Source: Lysobacteraceae bacterium (lineage in GTDB: Bacteria; Pseudomonadota; Gammaproteobacteria; Xanthomonadales; Xanthomonadaceae). Taken from it: a DNA stretch of 64,000 nucleotides. This document shows, one piece after another, positions 56,197-64,000 of the stretch. The notes beneath the pieces are model-generated. The model had not been told where the DNA came from. It saw only the letters and a list, made by a program, of their open reading frames with translations, and searched no databases. The stretch is taken from contig JAEUPQ010000017.1 of the NCBI GenBank assembly GCA_016789405.1, forward strand, positions 248,001 to 312,000, read 5' to 3'. Every line of letters starts with the position of its first letter. Within the stretch, counting starts at the first letter, position 1. The position numbers and the translations under genes are program-made.

Positions 56197-57291
56197 ATGA
56201 CTGTACACAGCTTCGACGAAAATACGCAGCACCGGACGGACGCAGACGACATGTCGCAGGCGCAGGGCGCCGTCCATCCGCATCGCCCGCCGACGCTGCT
56301 GATCGCCCAGCACCACATGCGCGTTGCCGCGCACACCCTTGCACGCGCCTGCGCCATCGGACTGCGTGGCACGTGGTCCTTCATCCTCGACACGGGGCAT
56401 CGCGGCCGCGTCGCGATGCATGCCCGCCCGGGCATGGCAGCGATCGCACTGATGATCATCGGCGTCGGCGTTGGCGCGATCGGTGACGGCCTGGTCCGCG
56501 ACCTGCACCACGACCGCCTGAAGGTGGCCGTGCGCGAGCAGGAACGCGCCCTCGACGCGACCCGCCGCGAAGCCCAGCGCGAGGTCAATGCGCTCGCTGC
56601 GCGCATGGCCGAACTCCAGGCCGAGGCCAACCGCCTGAACGCCCTGGGCGAGCGCCTGACGCGCGCCGCGCAGCTCGGCGACGGCGAATTCAACTTCGAC
56701 AAGCCCGTGGGCGTCGGTGGCGCTGGTCCGGTGCGCGACATGCAGGCGCGCGAGCTGCTCGATGGCATGACCGGCCTTGGCACGCAGCTCAAGCATTCCG
56801 GCGGCCAGCTGTCGGTGCTCGAATCCCTGCTGTTCAATCGCGAGCTCGACAAGAGCAGCCTTCCCACCGGCCTGCCGATCCAGCAGAGCTACATCACTTC
56901 CAACTTCGGCTACCGCGCCGATCCGCTGGGTGGCGGCAGCCAGTTCCACAAGGGCGTCGATTTCGAAGCCAACACCGGCGATCCTGTGCTGACCGTCGCC
57001 GATGGTGTCGTGACCTACTCGGGCGTGCGCTCGGGCTACGGCAACGTGATCGAGGTCGATCACGGCAACGGCTACGTGACCCGCTATGCCCACAATTCGC
57101 GCCTGACCCGCCAGGTCGGCGACCTCGTCCGCCGTGGCGAAGAAGTCGCCAAGGCCGGTTCGACGGGCCGTTCGACCGGTGCGCACGTGCATTTCGAGGT
57201 GTGGGACAACGGCGCGGTGGTGAATCCCAAGCAGTTCCTTGGCGAGGCCACGGCACCGGTGGCCGGCGGAAAGCTCGCCGTCCGCGGCTGA
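56197..57291 (+). CDS. M23-family peptidoglycan endopeptidase (LytM domain)
   Basis: A 364-residue envelope protein. A basic N-terminal part precedes a membrane helix (about 76-96, [21 protein letters not shown]). A coiled coil (about 105-150, rich in Glu, Arg and Ala) leads to a C-terminal M23 domain. In that domain [24 protein letters not shown] provides the first zinc histidine and aspartate. THVHFEVW-like [12 protein letters not shown] supplies the last motif (reads [12 protein letters not shown] here). It would cut or regulate peptidoglycan crosslinks. Start is uncertain; ATG 56251 is an alternative. It occupies the position secM holds in enterobacteria. Confidence 0.87.
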   Translation: MTVHSFDENTQHRTDADDMSQAQGAVHPHRPPTLLIAQHHMRVAAHTLARACAIGLRGTWSFILDTGHRGRVAMHARPGMAAIALMIIGVGVGAIGDGLVRDLHHDRLKVAVREQERALDATRREAQREVNALAARMAELQAEANRLNALGERLTRAAQLGDGEFNFDKPVGVGGAGPVRDMQARELLDGMTGLGTQLKHSGGQLSVLESLLFNRELDKSSLPTGLPIQQSYITSNFGYRADPLGGGSQFHKGVDFEANTGDPVLTVADGVVTYSGVRSGYGNVIEVDHGNGYVTRYAHNSRLTRQVGDLVRRGEEVAKAGSTGRSTGAHVHFEVWDNGAVVNPKQFLGEATAPVAGGKLAVRG

Positions 57292-57363
57292 GCCGGGCGC
57301 CTGGGCGCGTCCGTCTGAAATCGGGGCCCCGGGGGCTTGATACCTCGGGGCGGCGGCACCAAG

Positions 57364-57369
57364 TACAAT
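57364..57369 (+). promoter_or_regulatory. candidate -10 element (TACAAT) ahead of secA
   Basis: TACAAT lies 95 bases before secA and only 12 bases before a strong terminator hairpin. If used, RNA would start just ahead of the hairpin. It matches the -10 pattern seen at glyA and ribH. Confidence 0.4.
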
Positions 57370-57380
57370 GGAACGTTGCA

Positions 57381-57401
57381 GGGCGCTCTGCGCCCTTTTT
57401 T
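57381..57401 (+). terminator. rho-independent terminator between the M23 gene and secA
   Basis: GGGCGC-TCT-GCGCCC, with an extra A-T pair, is followed by six T. This is the clearest intrinsic terminator in the window. It ends M23 transcripts, or it may act as an attenuator in the secA leader because a -10-like element lies just upstream. Confidence 0.85.
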
Positions 57402-57464
57402 ATTGCCGTGGATGGCCGTTCCGGACGGTCTGCCCGGCCCACCCAGCCCGGACCCACCCCGCCC

Positions 57465-60185
57465 ATGCTCAATCGCCTGTTGACCAGCATCTTCGGTAGC
57501 CGCAACGATCGCCTGATCAAGCAGCTCAGCGGCATCGTCAAGAAGATCAACGCACTCGAAGCGCAGATGGAAGCGCTGTCCGATGCCGAACTCCAGGCGA
57601 AGACGCCCGAGTTCAAGGATCGCATCGCCAAGGGCGAGTCGCTCGACAAGGTGCTGCCGGAGGCCTTCGCGGTCTGCCGCGAGGCGTCCAAGCGCGTCCT
57701 CGGCATGCGCCACTACGACGTCCAGCTGATCGGTGGCATGGTCCTGCACCTGGGCAAGATCGCGGAAATGCGCACCGGTGAAGGCAAGACCCTCGTCGGA
57801 ACGCTGCCGACCTATCTCAACGCGCTGGAAGGCAAGGGCGTCCACGTCATCACCGTGAACGACTACCTGGCACGGCGCGACTCGGCCTGGATGGGCCGCC
57901 TGTACAACTGGCTGGGACTGAGCGTCGGTGTCGTCTACCCGGGCATGCCGCACTCCGACAAGGCCGCCGCCTACGGCGCCGACATCACCTACGGCACCAA
58001 CAACGAATTCGGCTTCGACTACCTGCGCGACAACATGGCGCTGTCGAAGGAAGACCGCCACCAGCGCGGCCTGCACTACGCGATCGTCGACGAAGTCGAC
58101 TCGATCCTGATCGACGAAGCGCGCACGCCGCTGATCATCTCCGGTCGCGCCGACGAATCGCCCGAGCTGTACGTCAAGGTCAATCGCATCGTCCCGCAGC
58201 TCAAGCGCCAGGATGTCGAAGACGGCGTCGGCGATTTCTGGGTCGACGAGAAGGGCAAGCAGGTGCACCTGTCCGAGGCCGGCCAGGAACACGCCGAAGA
58301 GCTGCTGCGTCGTGCCGGCATCCTCGAGGGTGAAGACACCCTGTACGCCGCGCACAACATCCACGTGGTCCACCATCTCAACGCCGCGATGCGCGCGCAC
58401 GCGCTGTTCCAGCGCGACGTGGACTACATCGTGCGCGATGGCGAAGTGGTGATCGTGGACGAGTTCACCGGCCGCACGCTGCCGGGCCGGCGCTGGTCCG
58501 ACGGCCTGCACCAGGCCGTCGAGGCGAAGGAAGGCGTGCCGGTCCAGCACGAAAACCAGACGCTGGCCAGCATCACCTTCCAGAACCTCTTCCGCATGTA
58601 CGGCAAGCTCTCGGGCATGACCGGCACGGCGGATACCGAAGCCTTCGAATTCCAGAGCATCTACGGCCTGGAAGTGGTGGTGATCCCGACCCATCGTCCG
58701 ATGGTGCGCAAGGATCATCCCGACGCCGTGTTCCTCAACAAGGCCGGCAAGTACCGCGCGGTGATCAACGAGATCAAGGAGTGCAACGCCAACGGTCAGC
58801 CGGTCCTGGTCGGCACCACGTCGATCGAAGTGTCGGAAATGCTGTCCGAGCAGCTCAACGCCGCGGGCGTGGCGCATGAAGTGCTCAACGCCAAGCAGCA
58901 CGAGCGCGAAGCGCATATCGTTGCCCAGGCCGGTCGCCCTGGGGCGGTGACCATCGCCACCAACATGGCCGGCCGTGGTACCGACATCGTGCTCGGTGGC
59001 TCGCTGGAAGCCGAACTGCAGGATCGCGAAGCCGAAGGCGGCGAGCTCAACGACATCGAGCGCCAGCGCATCAAGAACGAATGGCAGCAGCGCCACGACG
59101 CCGTGAAGGCGAGCGGTGGCCTGCACATCATCGGCACCGAACGCCACGAGTCGCGCCGCATCGACAACCAGCTGCGTGGCCGATCCGGCCGCCAGGGCGA
59201 TCCGGGCTCCTCGCGCTTCTACCTGTCGCTCGAAGACAACCTGATGCGCATCTTCGCCGCCGACTGGGTGCAGCGCATGATGGCGCGCATGGGCCTGAAG
59301 GAAGACGACATCATCGAGAGCCCGCTGGTCACGAAGCAGATCGCCGGCGCGCAGCGCAAGGTCGAAGCGCACAACTTCGACATCCGAAAGAACCTGCTCG
59401 ACTTCGACGACGTCAACAACGACCAGCGCAAGGTCATCTACCGCCAGCGCGACGAGTTGCTCGAAGCCGACAGCGTCAAGGACAACGTCGACGGCATCCG
59501 CAACGACGTGGTCGCCGATCTCGTCGACCGTTTCGTGCCGCCGAACTCCATCGACGACCAGTGGGACCTGCAGGGCCTGGAATCCGAACTGGCCGCCGAG
59601 TTCAACCTCCAGCTGCCGGTGGTGGACCACGTGCAGGGCCAGAAGGAAATCGACGCCGAAGGCATCGCGCGTTACGTCCAGGGCGAGATCGCGCGTCTTT
59701 TCGAGACGAAGGAAGCGACGATCGGCTCGGAAAACATGCGGATGCTCGAAAAGCACCTGATGCTGACCGTGCTCGACCAGAGCTGGAAAGAGCATCTCGG
59801 CCGCATGGACTACCTGCGCCAGGGCATCCATCTGCGCGGTTACGCGCAGAAGCAGCCGAAGCAGGAATACAAGAAGGAAGCGTTCGAACTCTTCAGCGAG
59901 ATGCTGGAGAAGGTCAAGCGCGAAGTGGTGTCGCTGCTGGCGCGGGTGCGCGTGCGCAGCGAGGAAGAGATCGTGCAGGCCGAGGCCGCCGAACGCGCGC
60001 GTGCCGAAGCGCTGGCGCGCCAGATGCAGTTCCAGCACCCGGACATCGGCGGCTATGGCGCCGACGAAGAAGCCGCCACGCCGGACTACCAGCATCCCGA
60101 GCAGTTCGCGGGTGTCGGACGCAACGATCCGTGCCCGTGCGGCAGCGGCAAGAAGTTCAAGCATTGCCACGGCCAGCTGGTCTGA
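57465..60185 (+). CDS. secA: preprotein translocase ATPase SecA
   Basis: A 906-residue motor that pushes unfolded preproteins through Sec[12 protein letters not shown] (Walker A, about 102-110), [20 protein letters not shown] (Walker B) and [15 protein letters not shown] and [14 protein letters not shown] (second RecA domain) are present. The helical scaffold and wing regions follow. The C-terminal zinc tail [19 protein letters not shown] (about 884-902) binds SecB and phospholipid. The length is close to the 901 of Escherichia coli. No purine-rich ribosome site precedes the ATG. No secM gene is found upstream. Confidence 0.98.
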   Translation: MLNRLLTSIFGSRNDRLIKQLSGIVKKINALEAQMEALSDAELQAKTPEFKDRIAKGESLDKVLPEAFAVCREASKRVLGMRHYDVQLIGGMVLHLGKIAEMRTGEGKTLVGTLPTYLNALEGKGVHVITVNDYLARRDSAWMGRLYNWLGLSVGVVYPGMPHSDKAAAYGADITYGTNNEFGFDYLRDNMALSKEDRHQRGLHYAIVDEVDSILIDEARTPLIISGRADESPELYVKVNRIVPQLKRQDVEDGVGDFWVDEKGKQVHLSEAGQEHAEELLRRAGILEGEDTLYAAHNIHVVHHLNAAMRAHALFQRDVDYIVRDGEVVIVDEFTGRTLPGRRWSDGLHQAVEAKEGVPVQHENQTLASITFQNLFRMYGKLSGMTGTADTEAFEFQSIYGLEVVVIPTHRPMVRKDHPDAVFLNKAGKYRAVINEIKECNANGQPVLVGTTSIEVSEMLSEQLNAAGVAHEVLNAKQHEREAHIVAQAGRPGAVTIATNMAGRGTDIVLGGSLEAELQDREAEGGELNDIERQRIKNEWQQRHDAVKASGGLHIIGTERHESRRIDNQLRGRSGRQGDPGSSRFYLSLEDNLMRIFAADWVQRMMARMGLKEDDIIESPLVTKQIAGAQRKVEAHNFDIRKNLLDFDDVNNDQRKVIYRQRDELLEADSVKDNVDGIRNDVVADLVDRFVPPNSIDDQWDLQGLESELAAEFNLQLPVVDHVQGQKEIDAEGIARYVQGEIARLFETKEATIGSENMRMLEKHLMLTVLDQSWKEHLGRMDYLRQGIHLRGYAQKQPKQEYKKEAFELFSEMLEKVKREVVSLLARVRVRSEEEIVQAEAAERARAEALARQMQFQHPDIGGYGADEEAATPDYQHPEQFAGVGRNDPCPCGSGKKFKHCHGQLV

Positions 60186-60210
60186 GGCCAAGGTCTGCCG
60201 CGTCGCCCCC

Positions 60211-60234
60211 GGAGCCCGCCATCGTGCGGGCTCC
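60211..60234 (+). terminator. hairpin after secA
   Basis: GGAGCCCGC and GCGGGCTCC pair over nine bases around CATCGT, 25 bases after the stop codon. CTTCGTTT follows, a weak T-rich tail. Confidence 0.65.
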
Positions 60235-60336
60235 CTTCGTTTGGGCCGGCGCCATTCCGATCCGGAACTTGCCCTGGCGTGATCGTGGCGATACAAGGAT
60301 CCGCAGCGCCACGGGAAAGGGAACCGCATCCACGTC

Positions 60337-61305
60337 ATGAGCGGGAGTGATCGAAGTCGAAGCGGAAAGATCGTGCATGTCGTCGCAGGCGTCATCACCG
60401 ATGCCCGGGGTCGCATCCTGCTGGCGCGACGCACTGAAGGCCGCGACCTCGCCGGGCTGTGGGAATTCCCGGGCGGCAAGGTCGACCCCGGCGAAACGCC
60501 GGAACAGGCGCTGGTTCGCGAACTGCGCGAGGAACTCGGCATCGAGGCGCGCGTCGGCGACCCGGTGATCGCGGTGCCGCAGCAATACCCGCACAAGCGC
60601 CTGTGTCTCGACGTGCGTCGCGTCGCGGCGTGGAGCGGCACGGTGAAGGGACTCGACGGCCAGGCACTGGCCTGGGTGCCACCCCACAAGCTGGCGAGCT
60701 ATGCGATGCCCGACGCCGACCGGCCGGTCGTCGCCGCGTTGCTCGATCCTCCGCTGTACATGGTCACGCCCGAGCCGGACGACGATGCGCACTGGCTCGA
60801 TGCCCTGCGTGCGGCATTCGATGCCGGCATTTCCCGCGTGCAACTGCGTGCGCCGATGCTGTCGATTGCCGATCCCGCACGCTGGTCTTCCCTCGTCGAA
60901 CGCGCCGCCGGTCTCGCGCGGGATGCGCAGGCCGACGTGCTGGTGAACGGCGACATCGCGCTTGCGGAGCGTCTCGGCATCGGCGTGCACCTGCGCGCCG
61001 CGCAGTTGTCGACGCTGGCTGCCAGGCCTGCCGTGATCGGCCGCGTGATTGCCTCCTGCCACGGTCTGGTTGAACTCCAGCGCGCGCAGGCCGCGGGCTG
61101 CGATGCGGCGGTCCTGGGGCCCGTCCTGCCGACTGCATCGCATCCCGGACAGTCGGGCATCGGTTGGGACGCATTCGCGAACGTTCGCGAACACGTCGCC
61201 TTGCCGATCTACGCCATCGGCGGATTGGGCATGCACGATGTCGCGACGGCGCGTGCGCACGGAGCGCAGGGCGTGGCGGCGATCCGGGGGCTGTGGCCGG
61301 GTTGA
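60337..61305 (+). CDS. Nudix hydrolase fused to a degenerate ThiE-like domain
   Basis: A 322-residue fusion. The N-terminal MutT-like domain (about 12-135) has a complete Nudix box (GGKVDPGETPEQAL followed by RELREELG, 46-68) and should hydrolyse oxidised nucleotides such as 8-oxo-dGTP. The C-terminal part (about 137-320) has the thiamine-phosphate-synthase fold: ISRVQLRAP, VLVNGD, GVHLRA and GPVLPTASHPG. The expected QLRxK lysine, the ND aspartate and the GQxD residues are missing. It therefore probably lacks ThiE activity. Such MutT-ThiE fusions follow secA in many gammaproteobacteria. Confidence 0.9.
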   Translation: MSGSDRSRSGKIVHVVAGVITDARGRILLARRTEGRDLAGLWEFPGGKVDPGETPEQALVRELREELGIEARVGDPVIAVPQQYPHKRLCLDVRRVAAWSGTVKGLDGQALAWVPPHKLASYAMPDADRPVVAALLDPPLYMVTPEPDDDAHWLDALRAAFDAGISRVQLRAPMLSIADPARWSSLVERAAGLARDAQADVLVNGDIALAERLGIGVHLRAAQLSTLAARPAVIGRVIASCHGLVELQRAQAAGCDAAVLGPVLPTASHPGQSGIGWDAFANVREHVALPIYAIGGLGMHDVATARAHGAQGVAAIRGLWPG

Positions 61306-61360
61306 GAGCCTGCCTGTGCGCCTGGGGCGCGAAGGGCTGCCCGGGTCGATGCGTCGAGGT

Positions 61361-61392
61361 CCCGGGCCGGCCAGTGACTGGCGCGGCCCGGG
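61361..61392. terminator. strong hairpin between convergent genes
   Basis: CCCGGGCC (61361-61368) pairs with GGCCCGGG (61385-61392), and inside them GCCAGT pairs with ACTGGC round a single-base loop. It sits between the ends of the Nudix and S9 genes and can terminate or shield both. Confidence 0.65.
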
Positions 61393-61401
61393 CGAAACGG
61401 T

Positions 61402-63405
61402 TCACTTGCCGTCGTTGAGCAGGTTCTGCTGCCAGAACAGCACGCTCGCGGCGCCGAAGTAGTCGCTGTTGCTCTTCTTGCGGAAGCCGTGGCCTTCGTC
61501 GTTGAACAGCAGGTACCACGCCGGCTGGCCGTTGGCGCGCACGGCCTTCACGATCTGCTCCGCTTCCGTCCACGGCACGCGCGGGTCGTTCTTGCCCTGT
61601 GCGACGAACAGCTTGGCGCGGATGCGGTCGGCATGGTTCAGCGGCGAGATCTGCTCGAAGATCGCAGCCATCTTCGGGTCGCGCTCGTCGCCGTATTCCA
61701 CGCGGCGCAGGTCGCGCCGATAGTTTTCGGTGTTCTTGAGGAAGGTGCCGAAGTGCGAGATGCCGACCACGTCGATGCCGGCGCGGATGCGGTCGCTGTA
61801 ATGCATCAGCGAGGCAAGCACCATGTAGCCGCCGTAGCTGCCGCCCGACACGCCTACACGCGATGCGTCGAGTTCGGGCTGCCTGGCGATCCAGTCGAGC
61901 AGTGCGCCGATATCCTTGACCGAATCCTCGCGTTTGGCCGCGTTGTCCAGCGAAAGATAGGTCTTGCCGTAGCCGCTTGAGCCGCGCACGTTCGGGACCA
62001 GCATCGCGACGCCCAGTTCGTTCGCCATGAACTGCGCGGTCGGATTGAAGGTCGGCTGCGACTGGCCCTCGGGGCCGCCATGGATATTGATGATCACCGG
62101 CAGCTTGCGGCCTGCGGGCACGTTCGCCGGGCGGTAGTAGAACGCCGGGATGGTGCGTGGCTTGCCGTTGACGCGATCGAAGGTCGGATAGCGGATGAGC
62201 GTCGGCGCGACGAACTTCGAGGCGTCGAGGCCGCCGACTTCGCTTTGCGTCCAGCGTGTCAGGCGCGCGTCGCGCAGGTCGATCACGTAGACATCGCTGG
62301 GCGACGTCGCGCTGTTGATCGACAGTGCGAGACGGTTGCCGTCCGGCGAGAAGACGCCGGAGCCGAAAACGCCGACCGGCAGTTCGGGCAGGGCAATCTC
62401 GCGATGCGAAGGCAGCGACAGCACGCGAAGGCGGCTGATGCCGTCCTCGTTGGTCGCATAGGCGAGGTGGCGGCGGTCTTCCGACAGGCTGAATCCGCTG
62501 ACATCCCACGGGATGGCGCCGCTGAGCACGGTCAGCTTGCCGGTGCCCGCGTCGTGGTGGCGCAGCGTCTGGAATTCCTGGGGCTTGCCGTCGACGGGCT
62601 CGTCGGAGACGTAGTACGACGACCTCCCGTCCGGGCCGTACGCGAAATCGCCGAACGAGGCCTTGCCGCCATCGACCGGAAACATCGTGAGCTTGCCGCT
62701 GGCCAGGTCGACCTTGCCGGGATAGAACTCCGCAGCTGAGACGCCCTTCATCACCAGCAATGTCCTGCCGTCGGGAGAGAAGTCCTTCGCGCTCCAGCTG
62801 CCGCCTTCGGTCACGACCGGCTTCGCCTGGCCCGTGGTCATGTCGCGCACCCAGATGTCGGTGTCCGTGCCGTTGCGCGCGGTGCTGCGATAAGCCAGCC
62901 ATTTGCCGTCGGGCGAGAGCAGTGGGCCACTGTTCTGCGTGCGCTTGCCGTCGGTCAGCAGGTTCGCTTCGCGACTGCCGCCGTCGAACCAGTAGAGCTG
63001 CGAATATTCGTCGCCGCCCTTGTCCTTCGTGAAGACGAAGCCGTCCCGAGACGCGGCGCCTGGCATCGGCACGACACGGCCGACCGGCTCTGGATAGAAG
63101 GTCAACTGCTCGCGCATTCCCAGCGGCTGGCAGACGCGATGCACCTGGTTGGTTTCGGCGAAGCGTGTGCCGACCAGCAGGCAGCCGTCCTTGGTCCAGC
63201 CCGATACGCTCGCACCCCGGGTGTTCTGGTAGCGATTCAGCCGATCGACGAGTTCGGCGGGGATCTCCGGGATGTTTTCGCTGATGCGGTTGCCGACTTC
63301 CTGTCGTTCGACCGGCAGCATCGCCGCCTGCGCCGCCGCTGCGGGAGCGAAGATCGTGCAGGTCAGGCTTAGTAGTACGGCGGCAACGGGATTGCGTGAC
63401 GACAT
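61402..63405 (-). CDS. exported prolyl-oligopeptidase-family (S9) serine peptidase
   Basis: A 667-residue secreted or periplasmic peptidase. The signal peptide runs to about 26 (LLSLTCTIFAPAAAAQA). A beta-propeller (about 60-400) with repeated SPDGKWLAY-like blades gates access to a C-terminal alpha/beta-hydrolase. In the hydrolase GVSGGSYGGYMV carries the nucleophile Ser, and QGKNDPRVPW and NDEGHGFRKKSN carry Asp and His. IINIHGGPEGQ forms the oxyanion site. It likely cleaves short peptides, perhaps for nutrition. ATG 63405 has GGAG six bases upstream. Confidence 0.93.
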   Translation of the reverse strand: MSSRNPVAAVLLSLTCTIFAPAAAAQAAMLPVERQEVGNRISENIPEIPAELVDRLNRYQNTRGASVSGWTKDGCLLVGTRFAETNQVHRVCQPLGMREQLTFYPEPVGRVVPMPGAASRDGFVFTKDKGGDEYSQLYWFDGGSREANLLTDGKRTQNSGPLLSPDGKWLAYRSTARNGTDTDIWVRDMTTGQAKPVVTEGGSWSAKDFSPDGRTLLVMKGVSAAEFYPGKVDLASGKLTMFPVDGGKASFGDFAYGPDGRSSYYVSDEPVDGKPQEFQTLRHHDAGTGKLTVLSGAIPWDVSGFSLSEDRRHLAYATNEDGISRLRVLSLPSHREIALPELPVGVFGSGVFSPDGNRLALSINSATSPSDVYVIDLRDARLTRWTQSEVGGLDASKFVAPTLIRYPTFDRVNGKPRTIPAFYYRPANVPAGRKLPVIINIHGGPEGQSQPTFNPTAQFMANELGVAMLVPNVRGSSGYGKTYLSLDNAAKREDSVKDIGALLDWIARQPELDASRVGVSGGSYGGYMVLASLMHYSDRIRAGIDVVGISHFGTFLKNTENYRRDLRRVEYGDERDPKMAAIFEQISPLNHADRIRAKLFVAQGKNDPRVPWTEAEQIVKAVRANGQPAWYLLFNDEGHGFRKKSNSDYFGAASVLFWQQNLLNDGK

Positions 63406-64000
63406 GTCCAACTCCGGTAGGCGGGATCCTGCCCAGAGCATAGCGCCCCCGCCCTCACAGGAGCCGGCCTGCACTTTGCCGCCTGTGGCGCCAGATCGAC
63501 GCAATGCAGGCTGGTGGGGCGGTGGGCTGAGTCCGGGTCGAGGGCATTGTGCTGGCGACGCCCTTGGCCTGCGGATCGGGGCTGGGTGACATCTCAGCGG
63601 TTGTTTCGATTCCGCGCATCAATGCAGCAGGTCGTTGCGGTTCATGCGCACGCCGACGTGCGGATTGCCCCAGCCGATATCCCGCGGCAACGTGCGGGCG
63701 ACGACGAGCCCGTTGCCGGGTGCGGCGAGGAGCTGGGGGCGTACCGATCGAGGTCTCGTTGGAGGCGAGGTCCAGCGCATTGACGAGCAGTTCACAACGG
63801 TTGCAAGTGCGTGTTGTGTGCGATGTGCGTGGTCGACAGGCGAGGGGGCTGCGTCGCGATGTTCTCGCTGTCGTTCCCATGGTGCGAGTTGGCCTTCCGT
63901 GGATGCCTGGCCCTGATGGCGCGTCGTCCGCAACGCCGCCGCCCCTCCCGTCGTGCAGCCAGTATCGCGAACGCCCATCTCACGGGCTGCGACCTCGTCG
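63406..64000. other. right-edge region with no intact gene recognised
   Basis: Upstream of the S9 gene these 595 bases show no complete gene that I recognise. The stretch at about 63780-63860 is less GC-rich than the rest of the window. One possible frameshifted gene end is listed separately. Confidence 0.4.
63619..63793 (-). pseudogene. possible frameshifted 3' end of an unidentified gene
   Basis: On the reverse strand a frame reading LLVNALDLASNETSIGTP switches to QLLAAPGNGLVVARTLPRD and GWGNPHVGVRMNRNDLLH before a stop. The switch occurs at a run of five C (plus-strand G 63735-63739). With four C the two parts would form one continuous protein-like sequence. It may be a decayed gene or a homopolymer sequencing error. 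I do not recognise the product, and the beginning cannot be placed. Confidence 0.3.

Noticed and set aside
57292-57464. A secM-like regulatory peptide gene upstream of secA
   Set aside because: No short frame with a signal sequence and an arrest motif is present; only a terminator and leader were seen.
57084-60689. 1201-codon reverse frame opposite secA
   Set aside because: It is an antisense artefact of biased third positions; secA on the forward strand is certain.

Overview
The window is a 64 kb piece of a GC-rich gammaproteobacterial chromosome. Gene content and order point to the Xanthomonadaceae (Lysobacteraceae), probably a Lysobacter- or Luteimonas-like organism. The clues are a dcw division cluster that lacks murD, the order lpxC-dciA-M23 peptidase-secA, an rnpB gene upstream of mraZ, palindromic GC-rich intergenic repeats, and TACAAT-type -10 elements. 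No phage, insertion sequence, tRNA, rRNA or CRISPR array was seen.

Region 1 (1-17.8 kb) is an accessory envelope-polysaccharide region on both strands. It opens with a TPR/GGDEF diguanylate cyclase. An XrtA/PEP-CTERM-type polyprenyl sugar phosphotransferase (the initiating enzyme), a GT2, a polysaccharide deacetylase, a GT4, an OafA-like acyltransferase and two methyltransferases follow. Two ATP-pyrophosphatase amidotransferases are present: an AsnB and a NadE-like protein. A compact four-gene unit (acyl carrier protein, AMP-forming ligase, NadE-like enzyme, GNAT) sits inside the region. A PQQ-type aldose dehydrogenase lipoprotein is interleaved. No exosortase lies in the window.

Region 2 (17.8-34.3 kb) is housekeeping. 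It carries pyrF, ettA, glyA, nrdR and a riboflavin run (ribD, ribE, ribB fused to a degenerate GTP cyclohydrolase II domain, then ribH, nusB, a DUF1330 gene and thiL). A reverse-strand operon follows (LpoA-like lipoprotein, yraN, NTF2-like protein, YdjM-like membrane protein, FAD-linked oxidase), then rsmI. The thiL end is marked by a perfect 28-bp inverted repeat.

Region 3 (34.3-38.4 kb) holds a second GGDEF protein with a TTG start and the RNase P RNA. Next comes a 475-bp repeat field with an 85-bp direct duplication. An arsR/SRPBCC pair follows, with two copies of a palindromic operator.

Region 4 (38.4-60.2 kb) is the dcw cluster and envelope genes: mraZ, rsmH, ftsL, ftsI, murE, murF, mraY, ftsW, murG, murC, ddl, ftsQ, ftsA, ftsZ, lpxC, dciA (reverse strand), an M23 peptidase and secA. 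Junctions from mraZ to ftsA all overlap by 1-11 bp. A MraZ operator with 10-bp periodic repeats and a TTGACA promoter precede mraZ. murD is missing between mraY and ftsW, as expected if the MurD2/MurL route of Xanthomonas makes the D-glutamate of the peptidoglycan stem.

Region 5 (60.2-64 kb) contains a Nudix-ThiE fusion, an S9 prolyl-oligopeptidase-family peptidase, and a possible frameshifted gene remnant at the right edge.
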